From: an uncultured Marinoscillum sp.
GTDB lineage: Bacteria; Bacteroidota; Bacteroidia; Cytophagales; MED-G16
Assembly (NCBI GenBank): GCA_902523065.1
Contig: CABYXZ010000002.1
Coordinates: 287,737 to 351,736 of the forward strand
Reading direction: 5' to 3'
DNA length: 64,000 nucleotides
This document shows positions 26,074 to 34,043 of the stretch, piece by piece. Within the stretch, counting starts at the first letter, position 1, and each line of letters begins with the position of its first letter. The notes beneath the pieces are model-generated. The model searched no databases. It saw only the letters and a list, made by a program, of their open reading frames with translations, and had not been told where the DNA came from. The translations under genes and the position numbers were made by a program.

Positions 26074-26082
26074 TATTCTCTA

Positions 26083-26131
26083 AAATAGACTGTTCAAGCC
26101 CTGTGTTATTTGATTTTAATATCTTTGTTTT
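26083..26131 (+). repeat. intergenic repeat element R, copy 5 (degenerate, shortened promoter)
   Basis: AAATAGACTGTTCAAGCCC, then TGTGTTATTTGATTTTAA and TATCTTTG (26120-26127), 4 bases, ATG. Relative to R4 the spacer between TTTG and the -7 box is 7 instead of 18 bases, an 11-base deletion. The GGGG half has decayed. The -7 box is an exact TAnnTTTG. Confidence 0.6.
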
Positions 26132-26335
26132 ATGAAGTTAAAAGAAAAAGTAACAATCCTTTTTTTAATTGATTGTTTTTTATTTGTACTTATCATATTC
26201 CTATTATCTAAAGGTATGTGGTTTGAATCTTTGATTCCATTACTATTATCTCTTGGTATTGTTTCTTGGAATTTTCCACTTTATAAGAAGTATTTTTCAC
26301 CTAAAGATGATAAAAAAAGAGAAGAAAAAAATTAA
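26132..26335 (+). CDS. small membrane protein (67 residues)
   Basis: Two membrane segments at about 8-28 and 32-48, then a charged tail ending DDKKREEKN. No family recognised. It starts 4 bases after the TATCTTTG box. Its end is built from the 30-base 3' repeat shared with the DUF2059-like gene, and its stop overlaps the stop of the convergent ribbon-helix-helix-like gene by 4 bases. Confidence 0.6.
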   Translation: MKLKEKVTILFLIDCFLFVLIIFLLSKGMWFESLIPLLLSLGIVSWNFPLYKKYFSPKDDKKREEKN

Positions 26336-26344
26336 CTAAGCTCT
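26315..26344 (+). repeat. 3'-end repeat, copy 2 (paired with 25721-25750)
   Basis: 29 of 30 bases identical to 25721-25750. Here it encodes the tail of the 67-residue gene on the plus strand and RELS-stop of the ribbon-helix-helix-like gene on the minus strand. Confidence 0.75.
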
Positions 26345-26544
26345 CTAATCTTTCTTTTAATGGCTTTTCTTACCACATATCTCACTGAGTTAAGGAAGAT
26401 CTTTTTATAGCCATACCTCTTATTTAAAAGTCTTTTAAGTTCCTTTAACTCTTCATCCACTACTCTTACACTCAATACTTTATCGTATGTATTCTCATAC
26501 TTTGGAGGTTTTGGAGGAATATTAAATTTTCTTCCGTCTGTCAT
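26332..26544 (-). CDS. small basic protein, ribbon-helix-helix-like
   Basis: A 70-residue protein. After a proline-rich start (IPPKPPKYENT) comes DKVLSVRVVDEELKELKRLL, a strand then helix as in ribbon-helix-helix repressors, then a second basic helix (FLNSVRYVVRKAIKRKIREL). It is a plausible DNA-binding regulator and could act on the neighbouring R elements, but this is inference. It is divergent from the HYT-motif gene, an arrangement also typical of toxin-antitoxin pairs, though that is unproven. Confidence 0.6.
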   Translation of the reverse strand: MTDGRKFNIPPKPPKYENTYDKVLSVRVVDEELKELKRLLNKRYGYKKIFLNSVRYVVRKAIKRKIRELS

Positions 26545-26676
26545 TAGGTGATAGTGATATTTGGACTTGTATTACTGTTGTAAAATTACCAGAAAAAGAC
26601 CTAAAACAGCTTATTTGAAGGTAAACTGTAGATGAATCGGGGTTGATTTTAAGATAGGAAGTTTGTATGTTTAAGC

Positions 26677-27192
26677 ATGAGAATTCATAGAAATGAAAAG
26701 AAGCTAGTATATCATTATACTCATTTAATTGCAGGTGGAACAATCATTCAAGATGGCTATTTAAGAGTTTCGGAATTTGAAAAGAAACAAGGGATGAGAG
26801 CTGCATTATGGTTTAGTAAACACGAAATATATGAGCCCTCTGCACTGAAACATTACCAAGATGGTAATGGCATTAAATCATTTCAATCAATTCAAGAACA
26901 AGCTGATACAGTTGGCTGTGTAAGATTTGGATATGACGATAGTGACTTCGCCTTACATTCTTGGAAAGAGTATGGTATTTTAGTTAACCTATCAAGGCAG
27001 GAAAGAAGAGTTATGGAAAAGGCTCAAAAGAAACAAGGTGCAATACATTCTGATTGGTTTTGTACATTTGAAGACATAAAATTAGAAGATATGAGTACAG
27101 CTGAGATATGGATAGATAAATGGGTTGAATGGACAGAGGAGAATTTAAAAATTGCAATGGATAAAGCAGAAGGAATTACCTATGATGAATAA
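26677..27192 (+). CDS. orphan protein with HYT and WFS motifs (ADP-ribosyltransferase-like, tentative)
   Basis: A 171-residue protein. Landmarks are LVYHYTHLIAGGTIIQDGYLR (short form VYHYTH...GTIIQDGYLR), ALWFSKHEIYEPSA, and SDWFCTFEDIKLED near the end. From memory these recur in a family of short phage and bacterial proteins of unknown function. The H-Y-T start and the later WFS strand recall ADP-ribosyltransferase-like folds, but no function is shown. TTG (26643-26645), 20 bases, TATGTTTA (26666-26673), 3 bases, ATG: probably leaderless. Confidence 0.6.
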   Translation: MRIHRNEKKLVYHYTHLIAGGTIIQDGYLRVSEFEKKQGMRAALWFSKHEIYEPSALKHYQDGNGIKSFQSIQEQADTVGCVRFGYDDSDFALHSWKEYGILVNLSRQERRVMEKAQKKQGAIHSDWFCTFEDIKLEDMSTAEIWIDKWVEWTEENLKIAMDKAEGITYDE

Positions 27193-27204
27193 ATAAAAGA
27201 CCTT

Positions 27205-27372
27205 ATGAGAGATAAAGTTTATGTCATTATTGGAATAGTTTCTGCAATTTTAATGGGACTTGAACTTCTTGGTATTATAAATGAATATTTTGGATTTCTA
27301 GGTTATTTGGGAATATTGATGTTTTTATTTAATACCATTACCAATATAAAACAAAACTCTAAATCTAAATAG
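27205..27372 (+). CDS. small two-helix membrane protein (55 residues)
   Basis: A 55-residue frame starting MRDKVYVIIGIVSAILMGLE, with two hydrophobic segments and a basic tail (NIKQNSKSK). It starts 12 bases after the HYT-motif gene, so it is probably co-transcribed. No family recognised. The 157 bases from its stop to tRNA-Arg hold only the tRNA promoter. Confidence 0.55.
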   Translation: MRDKVYVIIGIVSAILMGLELLGIINEYFGFLGYLGILMFLFNTITNIKQNSKSK

Positions 27373-27486
27373 GGTAGCTCTTTTTTGAGAAAATTTCAAA
27401 ATCGTTGCAGGAGTTGCAAAATGCTCTTATCTTCAGGTGTATGTTTAACTGCTGATAAATGACAGGAATACCTACAGAATCACCTC

Positions 27487-27517
27487 TTGCAAGAGTAAAT
27501 TAATAGATTTACATTTG
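27487..27517 (+). promoter_or_regulatory. promoter of the tRNA-Arg gene
   Basis: TTG at 27487-27489, 20 bases, TACATTTG at 27510-27517, then 12 bases to the mature tRNA. This fits the Bacteroidota -33/-7 pattern well. Confidence 0.65.
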
Positions 27518-27529
27518 CCATCATTATCT

Positions 27530-27603
27530 GGTTCCGTAGCTCAACTGGATAGAGCAACTGCCTTCTAAGCAGTAGGTTGAAGGTTCGAGTCCTTCCGGAA
27601 TCA
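27530..27603 (+). tRNA. tRNA-Arg (anticodon TCT)
   Basis: 74 bases. The acceptor GGTTCCG pairs with CGGAATC (one G-T). The anticodon stem ACTGC/GCAGT encloses TCT at 27564-27566. T arm GAAGG-TTCGAGT-CCTTC. Discriminator A. CCA is not encoded. It reads AGA codons, common in this AT-rich genome. Confidence 0.96.
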
Positions 27604-27630
27604 CAAAACTCTTTAATAGAATTAATTTTA

Positions 27631-28410
27631 TTAATATGAGTTAATCTTTGCTCTTCTTACTGAGTCCTTTTCAAAGTCATCTAAATCTCTTCCTCCAAAA
27701 ATACCGTTAGACTCCCAATCACCATAGTTTGGGTTTGGAAGTACAATTAGCTTAGTACCAAATTGATTTCTTTGAACATCCGTGTAGTTTGTCCTTTCCT
27801 CTGACAATTTTTCTTCAAAATCATCATTAAAATCAGCTAAATTATCTCCAATTAACATTATAACCTCATGATTTTCTGATACAAATCTTCTTCTTTCGCT
27901 TTTACTCCTACTATTACTTCTAAGTAGAACATTCGATTCTTTTGCATCTGGAAAATCTAATTTTTTAAGGTTATTAACAGTAGAATTTAATTGTTCAGAG
28001 TATCTATTTGATACATAAAATATTTCAATTCCTTTTTCAGATGCATATTTCAAAAATTCTAACGACCCTGGGATTGCTTCTGCTATTTCCAAGTTTCCCC
28101 AATCAACCCAACTCACTCTGTTATATGAAGTATTATTCAAAATAAGTTTACCGTCGTAGGGACTATTGTCAAGAACTGTCTCATCTACATCTGTGATAAT
28201 TGCAAGTGGCTTATTGTATTTTTTATCAGATGAAAGAAAAGAATCTAAATTTAATCTTGCTGTATTGAAAGCTTGATAGCATAAAGCTCTGTACTCTGCA
28301 GAATTTTGAGTCCATACTTGTGCCTGTATTTTATATTCATTGGTTGACTTATACTCTGTCTGATTACATGAAACAATTGTAACGATTAATATTAAAATGT
28401 ATTTATTCAT
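27631..28410 (-). CDS. acid phosphatase lipoprotein, e(P4)/5'-nucleotidase type (HAD class IIIB)
   Basis: A 259-residue protein with a lipoprotein signal (LIVTIVSCNQ). The HAD motif I is TDVDETVLDNS, motif II lies around FYVSNR, and motif IV is LIGDNLADFND. Members dephosphorylate nucleotides or NMN at the cell surface so that the nucleoside can be taken up. Its start overlaps the sulfatase stop by 4 bases, so the two lipoproteins are co-translated. Confidence 0.9.
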   Translation of the reverse strand: MNKYILILIVTIVSCNQTEYKSTNEYKIQAQVWTQNSAEYRALCYQAFNTARLNLDSFLSSDKKYNKPLAIITDVDETVLDNSPYDGKLILNNTSYNRVSWVDWGNLEIAEAIPGSLEFLKYASEKGIEIFYVSNRYSEQLNSTVNNLKKLDFPDAKESNVLLRSNSRSKSERRRFVSENHEVIMLIGDNLADFNDDFEEKLSEERTNYTDVQRNQFGTKLIVLPNPNYGDWESNGIFGGRDLDDFEKDSVRRAKINSY

Positions 28411-29843
28411 AATTTTCCGTGAGTTCTGTTATTAATCCCTTTTCTACCAGTTAGGTTATCTCCCATGTCTGATCTTGCTTTTTCTGCTAATTCTTCAAGT
28501 TCTTTAGCTATGTTAGGATATTTTTTAATTACATCATACTCCTCACCTGGATCTCTTCTGAGATTGTACAACTCTAAACCTGTTGTGATTGAATTATAAT
28601 TTCCTGGAAAGCCATCGTTATTAGGTAGAACACCTTTATATGACCTCGAGGTGTGGGGAAGAATCAATTTCCAATTATCTTTTCTTACCGCCTCAAGATT
28701 ATTATTTCCATAGTAATAATAAAATTCTTTCCTGGGATTCACTTTTTCTCCTTTCAATATTTCCATAATATTTATTCCATCAATTTTATGTTTTGGTAGA
28801 TTTCCATCTACAATATGAGATACAGTTGGTAATATATCTATAGCAGAGGATAGTTGATTTGCAATTTTGCCTGGCGGTATTACATCCGGCCACATCATGA
28901 CTGTGGGTACTCTCTGTCCACCCTCAAAAGATGTGCCTTTTCCCTCCCTTAAACCTCCAGTTGATCCTGCATGGTTACCAAAGTTTAACCATGGCCCGTT
29001 ATCACTTGTAAAAATTATTAAGGTATTATCAATAATTTTATTTTGCTCTAGCGCATTAATTATTCTGCCAACTGACCAATCAATTTCCATCATAAGATCA
29101 CCGTATAAACCCTGATTACTCTTACCTAAAAACTTTTCAGATACTGCAATTGGAACATGGGGCATGGGATGGGGGACATAAAGAAAGAAAGGATTATCCT
29201 TATTTTCGTTTATGAAGTCAACTGACTTTTCAGTAAATATGGTTGTTAGCTCTGCCTGATCATCAAGTGTTTTAATTTCTCTTACTATTTTTTCATCCTC
29301 AATTAAGGGGAGTTGAGGGTATGATTTTTTCCTCCAATTTGAGGTATCGGAAATTTGATCACCCTTAAAGTCAACAGGCCACATGTCGTTGGAATAAGGA
29401 ATTCCCAGATAAGTGTCAAAGCCATGATTTGTTGGAAGAAACTTCTCTTGGTGTCCAAGATGCCATTTTCCGAAAATTCCAGTCGAGTAGCTTTTTTCTT
29501 TTAATATCTCAGCAATTGTTTTTTCATCTTCGTGAAGTCCGTGTTCTGAGTAAGGCATGAGTGCACCACTTATGCCGATTCTGTTAGGATATGTTCCCGT
29601 AAGTAATCCTGCTCTAGACGCGCTACAAACAGCTTGTGCCGAGTAAAAGTTTGTGAATAGCATACCTCTATTAACCATATTACTGATATTAGGTGTTTGG
29701 TAATTTATTGCTCCAAAATTTTCAATGTCACCATAGCCAAGGTCATCCATGAATATTATAACAAAGTTTGGCTTACTTTTTTCATCAGTACTTGAGCAAG
29801 ATGTTAGTGCTAGTAAAAGGATAGATAAAAAATAATATTTCAT
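28407..29843 (-). CDS. sulfatase lipoprotein (arylsulfatase family, S1)
   Basis: A 478-residue protein with lipobox ALTSCSS. The metal site starts IIFMDDLGYGD. The modification motif AVCSASRAGLLTG (CxASR) is the cysteine type that is turned into formylglycine by anSME or FGE. Further landmarks are KWHLGHQEKFLP and FTSDNGPW. It removes sulfate esters from polysaccharides or other sulfated compounds outside the inner membrane. No maturase gene is in the window. The neighbouring amylase suggests, but does not prove, a polysaccharide substrate. Confidence 0.92.
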   Translation of the reverse strand: MKYYFLSILLLALTSCSSTDEKSKPNFVIIFMDDLGYGDIENFGAINYQTPNISNMVNRGMLFTNFYSAQAVCSASRAGLLTGTYPNRIGISGALMPYSEHGLHEDEKTIAEILKEKSYSTGIFGKWHLGHQEKFLPTNHGFDTYLGIPYSNDMWPVDFKGDQISDTSNWRKKSYPQLPLIEDEKIVREIKTLDDQAELTTIFTEKSVDFINENKDNPFFLYVPHPMPHVPIAVSEKFLGKSNQGLYGDLMMEIDWSVGRIINALEQNKIIDNTLIIFTSDNGPWLNFGNHAGSTGGLREGKGTSFEGGQRVPTVMMWPDVIPPGKIANQLSSAIDILPTVSHIVDGNLPKHKIDGINIMEILKGEKVNPRKEFYYYYGNNNLEAVRKDNWKLILPHTSRSYKGVLPNNDGFPGNYNSITTGLELYNLRRDPGEEYDVIKKYPNIAKELEELAEKARSDMGDNLTGRKGINNRTHGKL

Positions 29844-29883
29844 TATATTAATTTAGTAATTTAGATAATATAATCAACTCAAT

Positions 29884-32664
29884 TTGAGGTATCTTTTATT
29901 CATATTATTAAGTCATACTGCACTCTCACAAGTTCCTTCTGGGCAATGGGTAGCTTCTCCTTATCCCTTTTCAGAATCAAGTGAAATAACTCTAACCGTC
30001 TCAAATATTAATACTGGTAATATGTCTGGAGTAAGTGAAGTCTACTTATGGACTTGGTACACAAAAACTGACGGATCAACTACAAATCCAGACTCAAACT
30101 GGAACGGTCAGTGGGGTAATTCTAATGATGCTATGAAGATGATTAACAATAATGACGGCTCTTTCAGTTACACATTTAGGCCAACTGAGCTGTATGATGA
30201 CACAAGTATTGAGAGGATAGGAGTTTTGGCAAAGGCCAAAGATGGCACGGGTGATAAGAAGACTCAAGATCATTATATTGATGTAGGAATTTTTTCTTTT
30301 GATCTTTTAGAACCTGAAAACTCATACTCTATTATTGGAAGTGGTGGAAATCAGGGAGTTGTTGCTGAGACCGATGTTAATGTTGACTTTACACTTTTCG
30401 AGGGTAATAATATTATTAACGAGAAAAAATCTTCTAAAAATTTTAATTATTTGATCCAAAATATTGTTGAAAACACATCTTATTCTCTCAAGGCTAAGGA
30501 TTTAGCTTCAGGAGATGAAATAACAAGAAGTTTTGATGTTGTAATAAAACCAGATGTTTCCTACGTAGAGGTCCCATATAATAATTTAAATGATGGAGCA
30601 AATTATATTGATAACGGAAATGTTGTTCTGTTATTTTATGCGCCAGGAAAGGAATTTGTACATATAAATGGTTCATTTGTCGACTGGAAAAAAGAAAATT
30701 CTTTCCTTATGAACTATGATCCAAAATTAAATCGATTCTGGTATGAGATTGAGAATTTGGATATTGATAAACTTTACTCTTACCAGTATATTGTAGATGG
30801 AGTTATTTCAATTGCAGATCCATACTCTGAAATGATTCTTGATTCAAGTCATGACTCTTATCTATGTCTTACACAAGATTGTGGATTTGATAATCTTCCT
30901 TCTTATCCGTTAGGTAATAATCATGCGGCTTCAGTTCTCGATATGGACAGGCAATTTAATTGGGAGGATGAAAATTATTTGAAGCCTAAAAAGGAAGAAT
31001 TACTTATTTACGAGGTTCTTGTGAGGGATTTTGATGAGGGTAAAAGCTTTAAATCACTTTACGAGAAGCTAGATTATTTAGAAGGTTTAGGTGTTAATGC
31101 AGTTGAACTTATGCCTGTAAATGAATTCGATGGGAATGAGAGTTGGGGCTACAATCCATCATTTCATATGGCAGTAGATAAGGCATATGGTTCCCCTCGG
31201 GAGTTAAAAAAACTTGTGAATGAGTGCCATAAGAGAGGAATTGCAGTAATACTCGACGTTGTTTATAATCATGCTACGGGACAAAACCCTTATTTTAGAT
31301 TATGGAATACCAAACCGAATGCATATGATGGTGAGCCAACAAATGAAAATACTTTCTTTCAGATCTCACCAGTATCTGAATCTTACCTTAATTATTTTAA
31401 TGATATAAACCATGATTTCTCTTACGTGAGAGATTATATGAAGAGAATCAATTCTTATCTAATAAGTGAATATCATATCGACGGATTCAGATTTGATTTG
31501 ACTAAAGGTTTTACTAATGAAGAAATTGCTGAAAATTATATTTCATCAAGGGTTGATTATCTTAAAATGATTGCTGATGATATTAGAGATGTAGACGAAG
31601 AGAGCTACATCATCTTTGAGCATTTTCAGGGATTCGAGGAAAAAATCTTTTCCGATTATGGAATACTTACCTGGGGAGAGGAGAACTATAATTATAACGA
31701 GGCTACAATGGGATACACCTCAGACTTTAGTGGAATATCATATAAAAAAAGAGGTTTTAAAAATCCAACACTTGTGGGGTTTATGGAGAGCCATGACAAA
31801 GAAAGGCTCATGTATAAGAATTTAGAGTATGGAAACTCTAGTGGTTCCTATGACATTAAATATTTTGATAATGCGATTGACAGGATGAAAGCAGCAGGTG
31901 CTTTATTTTTTACTATTCCAGGGCCTAAAATGATATGGCAGTTTGGGGAGTTAGGTTATGATATTAGTATAAATAAATGTCCTGACGGCTCTGTAAAAGA
32001 AGATTGTAGGTTGTCAAATAAAGAATCTGCCTTTACACTTAATATGGATAAAAGCATTAAGAGGTCTCAGCTATATGATGTTTGGTCAAGAATTATATCA
32101 CTTAGAAATACGGAAAAGATTTTTCACACTGAAGAGTTTAATATGAATTTATCCTCGGAGTTGAAGACAATTAAATTATATTTAAATGATTCCGATCAAG
32201 AAATATCAGAGGTAGTAGTTATAGGTAATTTTGGTATGAAAAGTGTTCAAATTACAAATGACATGCTTCCTGGAGGTAATTTGTATGATATCTATTATAA
32301 TAATTTAGTTTTAGACAGAAACACATTACTCGAAAGCCCTCTTCAACCTGGTCAATTTATGATTATAGCTAACGGAAAGACAAAATTAGAAGACGATCAA
32401 GGTCTGGCTCTTGGTCTTGAGCGTTCTGATAATCAAATTTTAAATGTTTATCCTAATCCTACTCAAAATATACTAAATATTGAGTTCTCAAGAAGAAAGA
32501 GATATGAGCTTATTTTTCTTGATTCTAATGGAAGATTAATCGATACAAATCAACTTGACGGAAGTATCTTAGAAAAGGATATTTCAAATTATAATAAGGG
32601 GTTTTACTATGTTTTGGTTCAATCTGAATCAGAGACCTCATTCGTTAGGATTATTAAAAATTAA
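29884..32664 (+). CDS. secreted GH13 alpha-amylase with type IX secretion sorting domain
   Basis: A 926-residue protein starting at TTG 29884 (signal MRYLLFILLSHTALSQ); no ATG fits upstream. Two N-terminal beta domains follow, including a CBM48-like segment (FVHINGSFVDWKK, about 255-275). The GH13 barrel lies at about 375-750 with DVVYNHATG, DGFRFDLTKGF (nucleophile Asp), IIFEHFQG (acid Glu) and FMESHDKERL. The last 75 residues (VYPNPTQNILNIEF to the end) are a type A sorting domain of the type IX system. It should cut starch-like glucans at the surface or outside the cell. Confidence 0.92.
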   Translation: MRYLLFILLSHTALSQVPSGQWVASPYPFSESSEITLTVSNINTGNMSGVSEVYLWTWYTKTDGSTTNPDSNWNGQWGNSNDAMKMINNNDGSFSYTFRPTELYDDTSIERIGVLAKAKDGTGDKKTQDHYIDVGIFSFDLLEPENSYSIIGSGGNQGVVAETDVNVDFTLFEGNNIINEKKSSKNFNYLIQNIVENTSYSLKAKDLASGDEITRSFDVVIKPDVSYVEVPYNNLNDGANYIDNGNVVLLFYAPGKEFVHINGSFVDWKKENSFLMNYDPKLNRFWYEIENLDIDKLYSYQYIVDGVISIADPYSEMILDSSHDSYLCLTQDCGFDNLPSYPLGNNHAASVLDMDRQFNWEDENYLKPKKEELLIYEVLVRDFDEGKSFKSLYEKLDYLEGLGVNAVELMPVNEFDGNESWGYNPSFHMAVDKAYGSPRELKKLVNECHKRGIAVILDVVYNHATGQNPYFRLWNTKPNAYDGEPTNENTFFQISPVSESYLNYFNDINHDFSYVRDYMKRINSYLISEYHIDGFRFDLTKGFTNEEIAENYISSRVDYLKMIADDIRDVDEESYIIFEHFQGFEEKIFSDYGILTWGEENYNYNEATMGYTSDFSGISYKKRGFKNPTLVGFMESHDKERLMYKNLEYGNSSGSYDIKYFDNAIDRMKAAGALFFTIPGPKMIWQFGELGYDISINKCPDGSVKEDCRLSNKESAFTLNMDKSIKRSQLYDVWSRIISLRNTEKIFHTEEFNMNLSSELKTIKLYLNDSDQEISEVVVIGNFGMKSVQITNDMLPGGNLYDIYYNNLVLDRNTLLESPLQPGQFMIIANGKTKLEDDQGLALGLERSDNQILNVYPNPTQNILNIEFSRRKRYELIFLDSNGRLIDTNQLDGSILEKDISNYNKGFYYVLVQSESETSFVRIIKN

Positions 32665-32784
32665 AAACGTTAATTTTTTATTTTAAAATCTATTTATATA
32701 CTTATTTTTCTTCCAAATATTTCTTAATATTGCATATTACTAGCTAAGTAATTTTTAAAATATTTTAAACTAAACTAAACTAAA

Positions 32785-33966
32785 ATGAAATCAAGAAAAC
32801 TTAATTCTTTTCTTTTTCTCGTTGTTTTGTTAACTGCTGTTGTTTATAGCTGTGATGAGAGTCTACCAGATCCTATCTATGGTAATAAGCCAGTTGCAGA
32901 TTTCACAGCAACGCAATCACAGAGTGATATTTATACGTGGTCATTTACTAATAACTCATCAGGTGCAGTTTCTTATAACTGGGATTTTGGTGATGGTAAT
33001 GGATCATCTGAAGCTAATCCATCGCATACATATACTGGTGCTGGCCAATTTGCTGTTACTTTAACAGCTACAGCTGCAGGAACTAGTAATTCTTTGGGTT
33101 GGAGAACTACAAGTACACAACCTGTTCAAATTGATTTACCAACATACTCAACTGCTGACGTTACTTTTTCAGTAGACATGAAAAATGCAATGTTGAATGA
33201 GGGTGATGTTGTTAATTTAAATGGAAGTGATGAGTTAGGTGGCTGGTGTGGTGGTTGTAATGTTATGACCGATGAAGATGGAAATGGTGTTTATGAAATA
33301 ACTATGAACCTCCCAACTAATAAACTTTACGAATATAAGTTCACAATAAATGGTTGGAATGCTCAAGAGTCATTCTCTGAAGCGGATGGTTGTGCTTATC
33401 AAGCACCAGGCTCTCCGTATTGGAATAGACCTCTAGAGCTTGGAAATCTAGAACAAACAGTAACTCTTAATACATCATGTTATGATACTTGTGAAGAATG
33501 TATTGATTATGCAAGTCTTGTAAAAGGTACATGGAGGTTAGATGGTTACAAAGTAGGTCCTGGAAAAGATGATGGTGGATGGTGGACATTCAATCCAGCT
33601 GATCAAAACAGGGATTGTCATACAGATGATACTTATACATTTGGTGATGGTACATTTTCTATTGATCACGGTACTGAAACATGGCTAGAAGGTTGGCAAG
33701 GTGTATCATCCGAAGGATGTGGTGCTCCAGTAGCTCCTCATGTAAATAACAATTCTCACAGTTATACTGTAGCTGGAACAATGGTAACAGTAACTGGTGA
33801 AGGTGCTTACATAGGTCTTGCGAAAGCCCATAATGGAGGTGAAGATGGTAACTCAGGAGGAACGATAACTTATGAAATACTTGAAGTATCTTCAACCAAT
33901 CTTAAGTTAACACTTGATTACTGTAATGGAGGTTGTTTCTGGACTTATGATTTGGTAAAACAATAA
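32785..33966 (+). CDS. PKD-domain lipoprotein with starch-binding-like domain
   Basis: A 393-residue protein with a lipoprotein signal (VVYSCDES). A PKD domain covers about 35-110 (YNWDFGDGNGSSEANPSHTY). Then comes a beta domain at about 125-235 with VNLNGSDELGGWCGGCNVM and YEYKFTINGW, which resembles carbohydrate-binding modules that bind starch. A cysteine-containing C-terminal domain (about 240-393) ends the protein. It probably holds glucan at the surface for the adjacent amylase. A (CTAAA)3 tract directly precedes the ATG. A strong terminator follows. Confidence 0.82.
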   Translation: MKSRKLNSFLFLVVLLTAVVYSCDESLPDPIYGNKPVADFTATQSQSDIYTWSFTNNSSGAVSYNWDFGDGNGSSEANPSHTYTGAGQFAVTLTATAAGTSNSLGWRTTSTQPVQIDLPTYSTADVTFSVDMKNAMLNEGDVVNLNGSDELGGWCGGCNVMTDEDGNGVYEITMNLPTNKLYEYKFTINGWNAQESFSEADGCAYQAPGSPYWNRPLELGNLEQTVTLNTSCYDTCEECIDYASLVKGTWRLDGYKVGPGKDDGGWWTFNPADQNRDCHTDDTYTFGDGTFSIDHGTETWLEGWQGVSSEGCGAPVAPHVNNNSHSYTVAGTMVTVTGEGAYIGLAKAHNGGEDGNSGGTITYEILEVSSTNLKLTLDYCNGGCFWTYDLVKQ

Positions 33967-33988
33967 TTTATATTCCAGTAAACTTATG

Positions 33989-34021
33989 AAAAAGTGAGAA
34001 CATTGTTCTCACTTTTTTTTT
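33989..34021. terminator. rho-independent terminator, bidirectional
   Basis: AAAAA then GTGAGAAC-ATT-GTTCTCAC, a perfect 8-bp stem with a 3-base loop, then nine T. It ends the PKD lipoprotein gene and can also serve the convergent aminotransferase gene. Confidence 0.9.
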
Positions 34022-34043
34022 GGTTAAAATCTGGTAATTAGTA

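Noticed and set aside
27471..27603. Possible attachment site: AATCAC near 27477 repeats the 3' end of tRNA-Arg (GGAATCAC)
   Set aside because: Only six to seven bases match, no integrase is present and no matching repeat was found at the far end of the accessory stretch.
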